Origin: Rhodospirillales bacterium
GTDB taxonomy: Bacteria > Pseudomonadota > Alphaproteobacteria > Rhodospirillales > Defluviicoccaceae
DNA: 43,287 nt
Direction: 5' to 3'
Assembly: GCA_007695045.1 (NCBI GenBank)
Contig: REEP01000039.1
Location: 1-43,287 of the forward strand
The position numbers and the translations under genes were made by a program. A model generated the notes under the pieces. The model had not been told where the DNA came from, made no database searches, and worked only from the letters and a program-made list of their open reading frames with translations. Positions 8,702 through 16,518 of the stretch are shown one piece after another. Position 1 is the first letter of the stretch; the number at the start of each line of letters is the position of its first letter.

Positions 8702-9813
8702 TATCGTGTCTCCTGCCCGGTCCGGACTTCCGCCGTCCGTCGCTGCAGTTCGTGCAACGGCAGATAAGGCACGACGCCCTGGGCACCCGCAGCGCCATTG
8801 TCGATGATGATGGTCTCCGTCTCGCTCAGGATTTCCTGCATCTTTTCCAGATAAAGCCGCCGGGTGGTTACCTCTCGTCCCTCGGCGTAAGCCGCGTAAA
8901 CTTGGTTGAACCTCTGTGCTTCACCTTCCGCTTCCCGCAGCAGGCGGTCGCGATACGCAAGGGCACCCTGAATGACACGTTCCCCTTCACCCTTGGCTCG
9001 CGGGACGATGTCGTTGCGATAGGCAAGGGCTTCGTTGACCGAGCGTTCCTTGTCCTGACGTGCGCGCTGCACGTCATTGAAAGCGTCGATCACTTCCGAA
9101 GGTGGGTCGACCTTAAGCTGGCGCACGTCGGCAATGTGAACGCCGGCACCGTAGCCGTCCAGGATCTCCTGGAGCAACACCCTGGTCCGCTCATCCACCT
9201 CCTGCCGTTTGATGGTCAGAGCCTCCTCAAGCGGGGTTTGCCCGACCACTTCGCGCATGGCGCTCTCACCGGCAAGCTTGATGGTATTCTCAGGGTCGCG
9301 AATGTTGAACAAGAAGTCAGCAGCGTCCTTGATCCGCCACTGGATAACCACGTCCACGTCGATGATGTTCTGATCGCCGGTGAGCATCAGACTCTCGCGG
9401 GGAACGTCTCTGGTGACATCGCCGGTGCCACGGAAGCCGATGGTGACGGTGTTGGTTTGTTCCACGTTGGGCGTGATGACCTCGCCAATCGGGGCAGGAA
9501 ACCAATAGTTGAGGCCCGGCGCCGTCATCTTGACGAACTCGCCGAACATCAACTCCACGCCCTGCTCGCCCGGCTGCACCCGGTAGAAACCGGTTGCCAG
9601 CCAGATGGCGACCACGCCGGCCAAAATGAGGGCAATTCCGCGACCGCCGCCAAAGCCGCCGGGCAGGAAGCTCTTGAATCGCTCCTGCGTCCGTCGCAGC
9701 ATCTCCTCGACGTCGGGTGGCGGGTTGGAGGACGGCCCTCCTCCGCCCCAGGGACCGCCGCCATTGCCGCCGCCGCCCCAGGGGCCACCGCCGCCTTTTT
9801 GGTTCCAGGCCAT
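8701..9813 (-). CDS. hflK: HflK, SPFH-domain modulator of FtsH protease
   Basis: This 370-residue partner of HflC begins MAWNQKGGGGPWGGGGNGGG, the Gly/Pro/Trp-rich cytoplasmic tail typical of HflK. A transmembrane helix (about 59-75) and the SPFH domain follow (YRVQPGEQGVELMFGEF). The coiled-coil segment includes AKGEGERVIQGALAYRDRL. The start ATG at 9813 is supported by GAGGAG about 10 bases upstream. An in-frame upstream extension exists but looks unlike HflK. It is first gene of the hflK-hflC-DUF2065-degP group. The 213-base gap to the divergent mrp must hold its promoter; I see a TATAGT-like -10 (complement of 9906-9911) but no good -35. Confidence 0.95.
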   Translation of the reverse strand: MAWNQKGGGGPWGGGGNGGGPWGGGGPSSNPPPDVEEMLRRTQERFKSFLPGGFGGGRGIALILAGVVAIWLATGFYRVQPGEQGVELMFGEFVKMTAPGLNYWFPAPIGEVITPNVEQTNTVTIGFRGTGDVTRDVPRESLMLTGDQNIIDVDVVIQWRIKDAADFLFNIRDPENTIKLAGESAMREVVGQTPLEEALTIKRQEVDERTRVLLQEILDGYGAGVHIADVRQLKVDPPSEVIDAFNDVQRARQDKERSVNEALAYRNDIVPRAKGEGERVIQGALAYRDRLLREAEGEAQRFNQVYAAYAEGREVTTRRLYLEKMQEILSETETIIIDNGAAGAQGVVPYLPLHELQRRTAEVRTGQETR

Positions 9814-10026
9814 AAGGTTCTGTGCTCCTCTCTCGAACTTGGGAAACTGAGGGGCCTTGGTGCCGCGACAGCGACAGCCAAAGTGGCGGTCACCAGCCCA
9901 CACTCACTATATAAAGGCGCATCGGGAGATCGCCTAACCAGACAGCGGAAAAATAAGTCCAAAGGAACGGATGCGCAACGCAACGCAGGCCGTCTTTAGG
10001 ACTCCACCGGGCAGGAGAGGGATCAG

Positions 10027-11160
10027 ATGACAGAGGTTACGGAACGCAAGGTGCTGGATGCCCTGGCCACGGTGATCGATCGGGAACGATGCCAGGACGT
10101 GGTCACCCTCGGGATGGTCAGGGGCCTTCGTATCCAGGACGGGCACGTCATGTTCGCGCTTGAGGTTGACGCCGACCGCGGAGCGAAACTGGAACCGCTG
10201 CGCAAGGAGGCCGAGGATACGGTGCACAGGCTCGAGGGTGTCATTACGGCCCGTGCTGTCCTCACAGCCGAACGCCCGGCCGCAGCGGGAGGGCCGGCCG
10301 CGCCGCGACAACCCACGGGGGCACCCCAGCGCCAAGCGCCCATGCACGGGGAACTGCTGCCTGACGTGAAGGCGATCGTGGCTGTGGCGTCTGGCAAGGG
10401 CGGCGTCGGCAAGTCGACCACGGCGGTAAACCTGGCGTTGGCACTGGCCCGTCAGGGTCGCCGCACCGGCTTGCTGGATGCCGACGTGTACGGCCCGTCG
10501 ATGCGCCGGCTGCTGGGTATCGCCGGCAATCCGGGTTCCAGCGACGGCGTGCGCCTGGATGCCATGGAGAAATTCGGCATCAAGGCGATGTCCATGGCCT
10601 TCCTGGTGGAGGAGGAAACCCCGATCGTCTGGCGCGGACCGATGGTGCAGTCGGCGCTGGAGCAGATGATGCGCGACGTCGCCTGGGGCAGCCTGGACAT
10701 CCTGGTGGTGGACATGCCGCCCGGTACCGGCGACACCCAACTCACCATGGCACAGCGGGTGCCTCTGGCCGGCGCGGTCATCGTGTCCACGCCCCAGGAC
10801 ATCGCCCTGATCGACGCCCGCAAGGGGCTCAACATGTTCCGCAAGGTGGACGTCCCCGTGCTCGGCATCATCGAGAACATGAGTTATTTCGTCTGCCCGC
10901 ATTGCCAGGGGCGCACGGATATCTTCGGTCATGGCGGGGCCGAAGCGGAGGCCGCTCGCCTTGGCGTGGACTTTCTGGGCGGCATCCCTCTCGACGTGGC
11001 GATCCGGGAAACCTCCGATGGCGGCACGCCCATCGTGGCGGCCGATCCGGAGGGAGAGCACGCCAAGGCATACCTGGCGATCGCTGCCCGGGTCTGGGAC
11101 AAGGTGGAAGAGGTCGTCGCCGGGCGGGCCCGGACGGCTCCCCGCATCGTCGTCCAGTAG
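10027..11160 (+). CDS. apbC: Mrp/ApbC/NBP35-family iron-sulfur cluster carrier ATPase
   Basis: This 377-residue P-loop ATPase assembles and transfers Fe-S clusters. Domains in order: an N-terminal MIP18/DUF59-like domain (1-80), a Pro/Ala-rich linker (83-106), then the deviant Walker A GKGGVGKST (123-131). These are followed by DADVYGPS (151-158), VDMPPGTGDTQL (228-239) and the cluster-binding C290-x2-C293 in SYFVCPHC. An RBS GGCAGGAGAGGG lies just upstream. The gene is monocistronic in appearance, divergent from hflK, and followed by a GC-rich hairpin. Confidence 0.95.
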   Translation: MTEVTERKVLDALATVIDRERCQDVVTLGMVRGLRIQDGHVMFALEVDADRGAKLEPLRKEAEDTVHRLEGVITARAVLTAERPAAAGGPAAPRQPTGAPQRQAPMHGELLPDVKAIVAVASGKGGVGKSTTAVNLALALARQGRRTGLLDADVYGPSMRRLLGIAGNPGSSDGVRLDAMEKFGIKAMSMAFLVEEETPIVWRGPMVQSALEQMMRDVAWGSLDILVVDMPPGTGDTQLTMAQRVPLAGAVIVSTPQDIALIDARKGLNMFRKVDVPVLGIIENMSYFVCPHCQGRTDIFGHGGAEAEAARLGVDFLGGIPLDVAIRETSDGGTPIVAADPEGEHAKAYLAIAARVWDKVEEVVAGRARTAPRIVVQ

Positions 11161-11189
11161 CCGGCGGTCACAGACCCGAATCTGGTCCG

Positions 11190-11214
11190 GGCGCGGCAGG
11201 GTTCGCTGCCGCCC
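11190..11214 (+). terminator. Candidate terminator hairpin after apbC
   Basis: GCGGCAG (11193-11199) pairs with CTGCCGC (11206-11212) across a 6-base loop. Two more G-C pairs can form outside a single bulge. It starts 30 bases after the apbC stop. There is no U-tract, so confidence is modest. Confidence 0.4.
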
Positions 11215-11232
11215 GTCTCACGGCGACCACCT

Positions 11233-11251
11233 AACGTTACATTATAACGTT
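11233..11251. promoter_or_regulatory. Zur-box-like operator upstream of the COG0523 GTPase
   Basis: The 19-mer AACGTTACATTATAACGTT is a near-perfect inverted repeat (7-base arms AACGTTA/TAACGTT). Read on the minus strand, its core GTTATAATGTAAC differs at one position from the GTTATAATATAAC core of the classical zinc-uptake-regulator box. It sits 59 bases before the start codon and touches the proposed -35 element, where binding would block transcription when zinc is plentiful. Confidence 0.65.
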
Positions 11252-11278
11252 GACCGCGCTGTGCGGGTGGTGTGTCAT
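11250..11278 (+). promoter_or_regulatory. Candidate sigma-70 promoter of the COG0523 gene
   Basis: TTGACC (11250-11255), a 17-base spacer and TGTCAT (11273-11278) make a plausible promoter whose -35 is overlapped by the Zur-like palindrome. Expected transcript start is about 25 bases before the ATG at 11310. Confidence 0.4.
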
Positions 11279-11309
11279 GGCGGTCGGACGTAACCAAGGA
11301 GGGCTTGCC

Positions 11310-12473
11310 ATGTCCCTGATTCCGGTCACGCTGCTCACCGGCTTTCTCGGCAGCGGCAAGACCACCCTGCTCAACCACGTTCTGCGCGATCCACGCTTCA
11401 GCGACACCGCCGTGGTTATCAATGAGTTCGGCGATATCGGCCTGGATCACTTCCTGGTGGAAAGCAGCAACGAGCAGACGGTGCAGATGACCTCCGGCTG
11501 CCTCTGCTGCACCGTTCGCGGTGACATCAGCCGGACTCTCCTCGATCTGTACACGCGGCGAACCATGGGGGAGGTGCCCACGTTCTCCCGCCTGATCGTG
11601 GAAACCACCGGCCTCGCTGACCCCGCGCCCGTGATCCTCACCTTGGTCGCCGACCCGCGCTTGGCACGCCGGTATTCGCTGAGCGGCATCGTCACCACCG
11701 TCGACGCCGTGAACGGGGGCCAGACCCTGTCGGCACAGTGGGAGAGCCTGAAGCAAGCCGCGGTTGCTGATCGCCTGGTCCTGACCAAAACAGACCTCGC
11801 ATGCGACGATGACGCCGGCGACAAGGCACTGTCCGCCCTCCGCTCACGGCTGGCCGCGATCAACCCGGCAGCACCGGTGCTCGATCGCGCGGCGCCAGAC
11901 TTCGACCTGCGCCGCCTGTTCGACACGGCGTTATACAACCCCGCCACAAAGTCGTTCGACGTGCAGAACTGGCTTCGCGTGGACGCCTATGATGAGAAGG
12001 ACGGCGGGGACGACCACGCGCATGGACAGGGTCACGGTCACGGTCATGACCATGGGCATGACCATAGGCATAGGCATGACCATGGGCACGCGCAAGACGT
12101 GAACCGGCACGGCGACGACATCGTCGCGTCCAGCCTGATCCTGGATGAGCCCATCGGCACCACGGCGTTCACGGTGGCGCTGGAACTGCTGACCGCCAAC
12201 GCCGGGCCGGATCTGCTCCGGGTCAAGGGTATCGTCAACCTGAAGGAACACCCCGACAATCCAGTGGTGGTGCACGGTGTCCAGCACGTGTTCCACCCGC
12301 CCGTGCGCCTGGATGCCTGGCCCACCGAGGATCGACGTACGCGGTTGGTATTCATCACTCGCAACATCCACAAGCACACCTTGGACGTGTTTTTCCGGGC
12401 GTGGACCACGGTGAGCGAGGACGTGCTGGCGACCGTGGTGGGCGGGGACAATCCGTCGGCCGCAGCCGGCTGA
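11310..12473 (+). CDS. COG0523 (CobW/ZagA/YeiR-like) GTPase, putative zinc metallochaperone
   Basis: This 387-residue G3E-family GTPase has Walker A GFLGSGKT (11-18), the family metal motif GCLCC (63-67), and a CobW C-terminal domain (VKGIVNLKEHPDNPVVVHGV). Between the domains lies a His/Asp-rich loop (about 233-260; runs of GHGHDH), likely a zinc buffer. Start ATG 11310 is chosen because AAGGAGG lies 8 bases upstream and the family begins there; a TTG at 11250 would place the start in the operator. COG0523 proteins under Zur control are thought to load zinc onto client enzymes during zinc shortage. The Zur-like box makes zinc more likely than cobalt or nitrile hydratase service. No cobalamin or nitrile hydratase genes are near. 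Confidence 0.88.
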   Translation: MSLIPVTLLTGFLGSGKTTLLNHVLRDPRFSDTAVVINEFGDIGLDHFLVESSNEQTVQMTSGCLCCTVRGDISRTLLDLYTRRTMGEVPTFSRLIVETTGLADPAPVILTLVADPRLARRYSLSGIVTTVDAVNGGQTLSAQWESLKQAAVADRLVLTKTDLACDDDAGDKALSALRSRLAAINPAAPVLDRAAPDFDLRRLFDTALYNPATKSFDVQNWLRVDAYDEKDGGDDHAHGQGHGHGHDHGHDHRHRHDHGHAQDVNRHGDDIVASSLILDEPIGTTAFTVALELLTANAGPDLLRVKGIVNLKEHPDNPVVVHGVQHVFHPPVRLDAWPTEDRRTRLVFITRNIHKHTLDVFFRAWTTVSEDVLATVVGGDNPSAAAG

Positions 12474-12490
12474 CCCGCGGCGTCAGCCGG
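12466..12490. terminator. Bidirectional hairpin at the convergent ends of the COG0523 gene and the ABC ATPase gene
   Basis: CCGGCTGAC (12466-12474) is exactly complementary to GTCAGCCGG (12482-12490) with a 7-base loop. The left arm includes the stop codon of the plus-strand gene, and the right arm ends 7 bases from the stop of the minus-strand gene. Position between converging genes supports termination, although no U-tract follows. Confidence 0.5.
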
Positions 12491-12496
12491 TCTCCC

Positions 12497-13612
12497 TCAG
12501 CTTGCCCGGGCATCGGGCCGGCTGAGGGCGTCCGGTTCCAGCAGCAAACCCTCGCGCACGCCAAGGGCGACGGTGTCTCCGTCGGCGATACCCGATCCCT
12601 TGTCGGCCACCACCCGGACCTCGGTGCCGTTCCACGCGAGGCGGAACTCGAAACTGGCGCCAAGGAAGCTGCGAAGTGTCACAGTGGCGGCAAGGGCCAC
12701 CTCCGCCTCTACGGGCCCTCCCGCACGGCCGAGAACCAAGTCCTCCGGGCGGACCGCCAGCAGCGCCCGGTCGCCTTCGGGAATATACGGCGGGCGCGGG
12801 ATGGTGAGGACCGCGGCGCCATCGAGGTCCAGGCAGACGCGGGTGCCGTCGGTGCCGACGATCCGGCAAGGCAGGTAGTTGACGGTGCCAATGAAGTCCA
12901 GCACGAACCGGGTGGCGGGGCGGCGATAAACCTCCTCCGGCGGCGCCAGCTGGTGGATACGGCCCTCGTTCATCACCGCCATGCGGTCGGACATGGCGAG
13001 CGCTTCCGACTGGTCGTGGGTAACATAGAGGATCGGCAGCCCGGCTTGGCGTTGGATCTGCTTGAGTTCGGCCCGCATCTGCTCCCGGAGCTTGGCGTCC
13101 AGATTGCTCAACGGCTCGTCGAGCAGCAGCACCGTGGGGTTAAGGGCCAGCGCCCGGCCCAGCGCGACTCGCTGTTGCTGACCACCGGAGAGCTGGCTGG
13201 GGCGCCGCTCGCCCAGGCCGGTCATGCCGAGGATTGCCAGCACCTCAGTGACCCGCTCGCGGATAACGGACCGCGCCACACCCTGAACCTTGAGGGGATA
13301 GGCGATGTTGTCGGCGACACTCATGTGCGGCCACACCGCGTACGACTGGAACACCATGCCAATGCCGCGACGGTTGGGGGGCACGTCGATCCGGCAGGCA
13401 GCATCGAACACCACATGCTCGCCAATTCGGATGGCGCCTTCGTCGGCGCTCTCTAGCCCGGCGACGCAGCGGAGCGTGGTGGTCTTGCCGCAGCCGGACG
13501 GTCCCAACAGCGAAAAGAACTCCTGCCGAGCGATCGTGAAAGTCACGTCGTCGGCGGCGCGCACGCTGCCGAAGCGCTTGCCGAGGCCGGTGACGGCAAC
13601 TGCGGGCGGCAT
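12497..13612 (-). CDS. ABC transporter ATP-binding protein (FbpC/PotA type)
   Basis: This 371-residue ATPase powers the adjacent importer. Walker A is GPSGCGKT (37-44), the signature is LSGGQQQRVALGRAL, and Walker B is VLLLDEP followed by a D-loop (SNLDAKL). The last ~110 residues form a TOBE-type regulatory domain (LLAVRPEDLVLG). The start ATG shares a base with the TGA of the permease gene (TGATG), indicating coupled translation. It is the last gene of the operon in transcriptional order (binding protein, permease, ATPase). Confidence 0.93.
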   Translation of the reverse strand: MPPAVAVTGLGKRFGSVRAADDVTFTIARQEFFSLLGPSGCGKTTTLRCVAGLESADEGAIRIGEHVVFDAACRIDVPPNRRGIGMVFQSYAVWPHMSVADNIAYPLKVQGVARSVIRERVTEVLAILGMTGLGERRPSQLSGGQQQRVALGRALALNPTVLLLDEPLSNLDAKLREQMRAELKQIQRQAGLPILYVTHDQSEALAMSDRMAVMNEGRIHQLAPPEEVYRRPATRFVLDFIGTVNYLPCRIVGTDGTRVCLDLDGAAVLTIPRPPYIPEGDRALLAVRPEDLVLGRAGGPVEAEVALAATVTLRSFLGASFEFRLAWNGTEVRVVADKGSGIADGDTVALGVREGLLLEPDALSRPDARAS

Positions 13613-15348
13613 CAACTCTTGGTTCCGGCGGCCTGGGCGCGCCGTTCCTCCAGCCGGGCCAAGGCCTGTGCCATCAGAAACATGATCAGGATCACCGGCA
13701 GCGTCAGGACGGCAAGAGCGCTGGCGCGGCCGGTGAAGCCGGAATCCTGCATCAGGAAGATCCAGACGCCAATAGTTTCCGATCCCGAGGTCCAGATCAG
13801 CACGGAGACCGTCAACTCGTTGAAGGCGGAAATAAAAATCAGGACCCATCCCGCCACCATGCCGGGGCGGAGCAGCGGGAAGGTAACGTCCTTGATGGTG
13901 CGAAGGCGTGAGGCGCCGCAGGTCAGCGCCGCTTCCTCCAGAGAGCCGTGGATCTGCTGCAAGGTCGTCCGGGTCGCCTGCAAGCCGAACGCCATATAGC
14001 GCATGATGTAAGCCAACAGCAGGACCCAGATGGTGCCATAAAGGGTCGGCCCGACCGGCGGATTGCTCCAGGCGAGAATCATCCCGACACCGATCACCGA
14101 GCCGGGCAGGGCGAACGGGATCAGACCCACGACGTCCAGCAAGCCGGCCCCTCTCATGCGCTCCTTGATGTTGAGGTACGAGATCAGCGCCGTCACCACC
14201 ACAAGGATGGTGGCAGCCCCGGTGGCGAGCGCAAGCGAGTTGACGATGCCGCGCTGTGCCGCCGGCGCGTTCAGCACCGCCGTGTAGTGGGCCAGAGTGG
14301 TGTTGGCCAAGGTGAGGTCGGCCCCCCAGTAACGCAGCAGCGAGGCGATGATGAGTGCCAGCAGCGGCAGGACGACGATCACGATGACCGCCAGAGCGAG
14401 CCCTGCCACCAGCCACGGCCGAGCGCGGTTAAGTCGGACCACGTTGGGCATCACCGACTTGCCGGCGATAACGGCATACTGCTCCCGCTGGCCCTCGACC
14501 GCGCGGAACCCGAACATGGCAATCACCGCCACCAGCACCAGCAACATGGACATGGCGGTGGCCAGCGGCATGTTGGGCACCACCAGCGCTTCATAGATGC
14601 GGGTGGTCAGCACGTAGAAGTTGGCCCGGAGCCCCAGCACCGCCGGGATGCCGAAGTTGTCGATGGAGGAGACGAAAGCCAGCAAAGCACCGCCGAGGAT
14701 GGCCGGGCGTACCAGCGGCAGGGTGATGTCGCGCATGATCCGGCCGGCACCGACGCCGGAGATCCGCGCGGCCTCCTCCAGGCTTGGGTCCATCCGCTGC
14801 AGCGCGCCTGAGACGGTGATGAACACCAGCGGGTAGTTCGTCACCGCCAGCACGAAGATGATGCCGCCGGGACTGTAGATGTTCCAGGGGACGGTGACGG
14901 TGCCGAAGGCGGCCTTCCAGGCCTGGGACAGCAGCCCGACCGGTCCGGCAAGCTGCACCCACCCCATGGCCGCGAACAGGGGCGGGATCGCGAACGGCAG
15001 GATCAGAAGCAGCCGGAAAAGGTTCTTGGCCGGCAGGTCGGTGCGCTGTACCAGGAAGGCGCTGACCACCCCGATGACGGTGGCGAGCACGGTGGCGATC
15101 ACCGAGACCCAAAGCGAGTTCCACACCGCGACGTAATTGCGCGGTTGCAGCAACACGCGCTCATAGTTGGCGAGATCGAACCGGCCGTCCACCAGGAAGC
15201 TACGGATCGCCACCTGGAAGATTGGATAGATGACGGTCACCAGAACGAAGCCGGCCAGCAGCACAAACAGCCAAATTCGCCAATCAATTAGCCGGCCGAG
15301 GCTACGGCTGGCGCCCACGGAGGACATGGCGATGCTGGGGATGGTCAC
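13612..15348 (-). CDS. ABC transporter permease, fused double MetI domain (FbpB/AfuB type)
   Basis: This 578-residue inner-membrane protein carries two tandem binding-protein-dependent permease units with about 12 helices. Each has its EAA coupling loop: EEAARISGVGAGRIMRD in the first half and EEAALTCGASRLRTIKD in the second. The fused layout is typical of the ferric-iron/2-aminoethylphosphonate/sugar-phosphate subfamily. The GTG at 15348 and the ATG at 15327 are both possible starts; neither has a clear RBS. A very strong hairpin separates it from the upstream binding-protein gene, consistent with lower expression than the binding protein. Confidence 0.92.
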   Translation of the reverse strand: MTIPSIAMSSVGASRSLGRLIDWRIWLFVLLAGFVLVTVIYPIFQVAIRSFLVDGRFDLANYERVLLQPRNYVAVWNSLWVSVIATVLATVIGVVSAFLVQRTDLPAKNLFRLLLILPFAIPPLFAAMGWVQLAGPVGLLSQAWKAAFGTVTVPWNIYSPGGIIFVLAVTNYPLVFITVSGALQRMDPSLEEAARISGVGAGRIMRDITLPLVRPAILGGALLAFVSSIDNFGIPAVLGLRANFYVLTTRIYEALVVPNMPLATAMSMLLVLVAVIAMFGFRAVEGQREQYAVIAGKSVMPNVVRLNRARPWLVAGLALAVIVIVVLPLLALIIASLLRYWGADLTLANTTLAHYTAVLNAPAAQRGIVNSLALATGAATILVVVTALISYLNIKERMRGAGLLDVVGLIPFALPGSVIGVGMILAWSNPPVGPTLYGTIWVLLLAYIMRYMAFGLQATRTTLQQIHGSLEEAALTCGASRLRTIKDVTFPLLRPGMVAGWVLIFISAFNELTVSVLIWTSGSETIGVWIFLMQDSGFTGRASALAVLTLPVILIMFLMAQALARLEERRAQAAGTKS

Positions 15349-15371
15349 TGCGGTAGCAGGGGACAGCGCTT

Positions 15372-15401
15372 CGCAGGCAGCGGCCTGGGCCGCTGCCTGC
15401 G
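15372..15401. terminator. Perfect 13-bp intra-operon hairpin between binding protein and permease genes
   Basis: Arms 15372-15384 (CGCAGGCAGCGGC) and 15389-15401 are fully complementary with a 4-base loop, the most stable hairpin I found in the window. It lies in the 87-base gap after the binding-protein stop. Such stems in ABC operons commonly cause partial termination or protect the upstream mRNA from 3' decay. No U-tract follows. Confidence 0.65.
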
Positions 15402-15435
15402 TTGGGTCCGGTTGGAGATGGCGGCCAATCCCGGC

Positions 15436-16419
15436 TCAGTAGAAGTTGGCGAATCGCTCACGAAGTTCGCTGCCGTGCTCGGCCAGCCATTCGTTGTCCG
15501 TGGAGAGGATGGTGATGGCCTCCGGCACGGCGACGCCGGCTGGCGGATCGATGTCGGTGCGGACCGGCATGAAATGGCGGTCCACCAAGATCTGCTGGCC
15601 CTCGCGGGACAGGATGAAGTCGACGAACACCTTTGCCGCCTCCGCGTTCGGGGCATTCTTGCCGATAGCGATGGGACTTGGCAGCGCCAACACCCCGTCT
15701 TCCGGGAAGGCGAAAGCAACCGGCGCACCCTTTGCGGCCTCTGCCGCCATGATGTAATCGATGCCCTTGATCACCGCGAATTCGCCGCTGGTGAGGCCAC
15801 GGGTTACGTCGCCGGTGCCGCGCACCACCTGTACGTTCTTCGCCTTGGCCGCTTCGAACCACTCCCAGCCAATATTGTCGCTGAGCACGAAGGCGCCCAA
15901 CATGTTGAAGTTGGTGCCGCTGTGCAGCGGGCTTGCCATCGCGGCCTGCGGCCCCCACTCCAGGAACTCGGCCCAGGTCCGGGGTACCCGGTCTTCGGGC
16001 ACCAGTCGGGTGTTATAGCCGATGCCCATATGATGGACCCGGCCGGCATAGAACATGTGATCGGGGTCTTTGAGCCCTTCTGGAATGACGCCAGCGTGGG
16101 GCGATTCATGCGGCATCAGCCAGCCGGCTTCTTTGAGGTTCAGAAACAGCGCAGGGTTGGCCGCCCAGATCACGTCGGCGCGCAGGTTCCCGGCCTCGAT
16201 CTCGGCAAAGATCCGCTGCTCCAGTTCGACACTTCCCGAATACAGGAGGTCGATGCGGATGTGGGGGTGGCGGGCATGAAACTCTTCGATGATCGGCTCC
16301 ACCACATCCAGGACCATGGACGAGTAGAAGTTGACCGTGCCGGACGGCTGGGCCGCGGCCGGTGCTGCGGCGAGCAGGCCGGCCACCAAGCCGGCGCAGG
16401 CGAGTTGCAATGGGCGCAT
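15436..16419 (-). CDS. ABC transporter periplasmic substrate-binding protein (FbpA/AfuA-like)
   Basis: This 327-residue extracellular solute-binding protein has a clear signal peptide (MRPLQLACAGLVAGLLAAAP, cleavage near AAA-Q). VNFYSSMVLDVVEPIIEEF is the entry typical of the FbpA-like cluster. The RBS GGAGGAGG precedes the ATG. Classical ferric-binding members carry two adjacent tyrosines in the C-lobe. The corresponding stretch here is VIKGIDYIMAAEAAKGAPV, with only one Tyr, so iron(III) is not assured. Organic phosphates, 2-aminoethylphosphonate or other small anions are alternatives. It is the first gene of a three-gene importer operon. Confidence 0.85.
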   Translation of the reverse strand: MRPLQLACAGLVAGLLAAAPAAAQPSGTVNFYSSMVLDVVEPIIEEFHARHPHIRIDLLYSGSVELEQRIFAEIEAGNLRADVIWAANPALFLNLKEAGWLMPHESPHAGVIPEGLKDPDHMFYAGRVHHMGIGYNTRLVPEDRVPRTWAEFLEWGPQAAMASPLHSGTNFNMLGAFVLSDNIGWEWFEAAKAKNVQVVRGTGDVTRGLTSGEFAVIKGIDYIMAAEAAKGAPVAFAFPEDGVLALPSPIAIGKNAPNAEAAKVFVDFILSREGQQILVDRHFMPVRTDIDPPAGVAVPEAITILSTDNEWLAEHGSELRERFANFY

Positions 16420-16518
16420 GACAATCCTCCTCCGTTCAGGCCTCAGGCCCGTTCGGTGGCACCATAAACGCCGATGGTAGGGCGGTGTGTGACGTTTTTC
16501 TTGCGAAACTCGATCGGA

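Noticed and set aside
12010-12093. Possible CRISPR-like or satellite repeat
   Set aside because: The repetition is in frame and encodes a His-rich metal loop, so it is a coding repeat; there are no spacers.
13613-14416. 268-residue N-terminal extension in frame with the ABC ATPase
   Set aside because: It reads through the permease gene in another frame and has no sequence character; the ATPase starts at ATG 13612.
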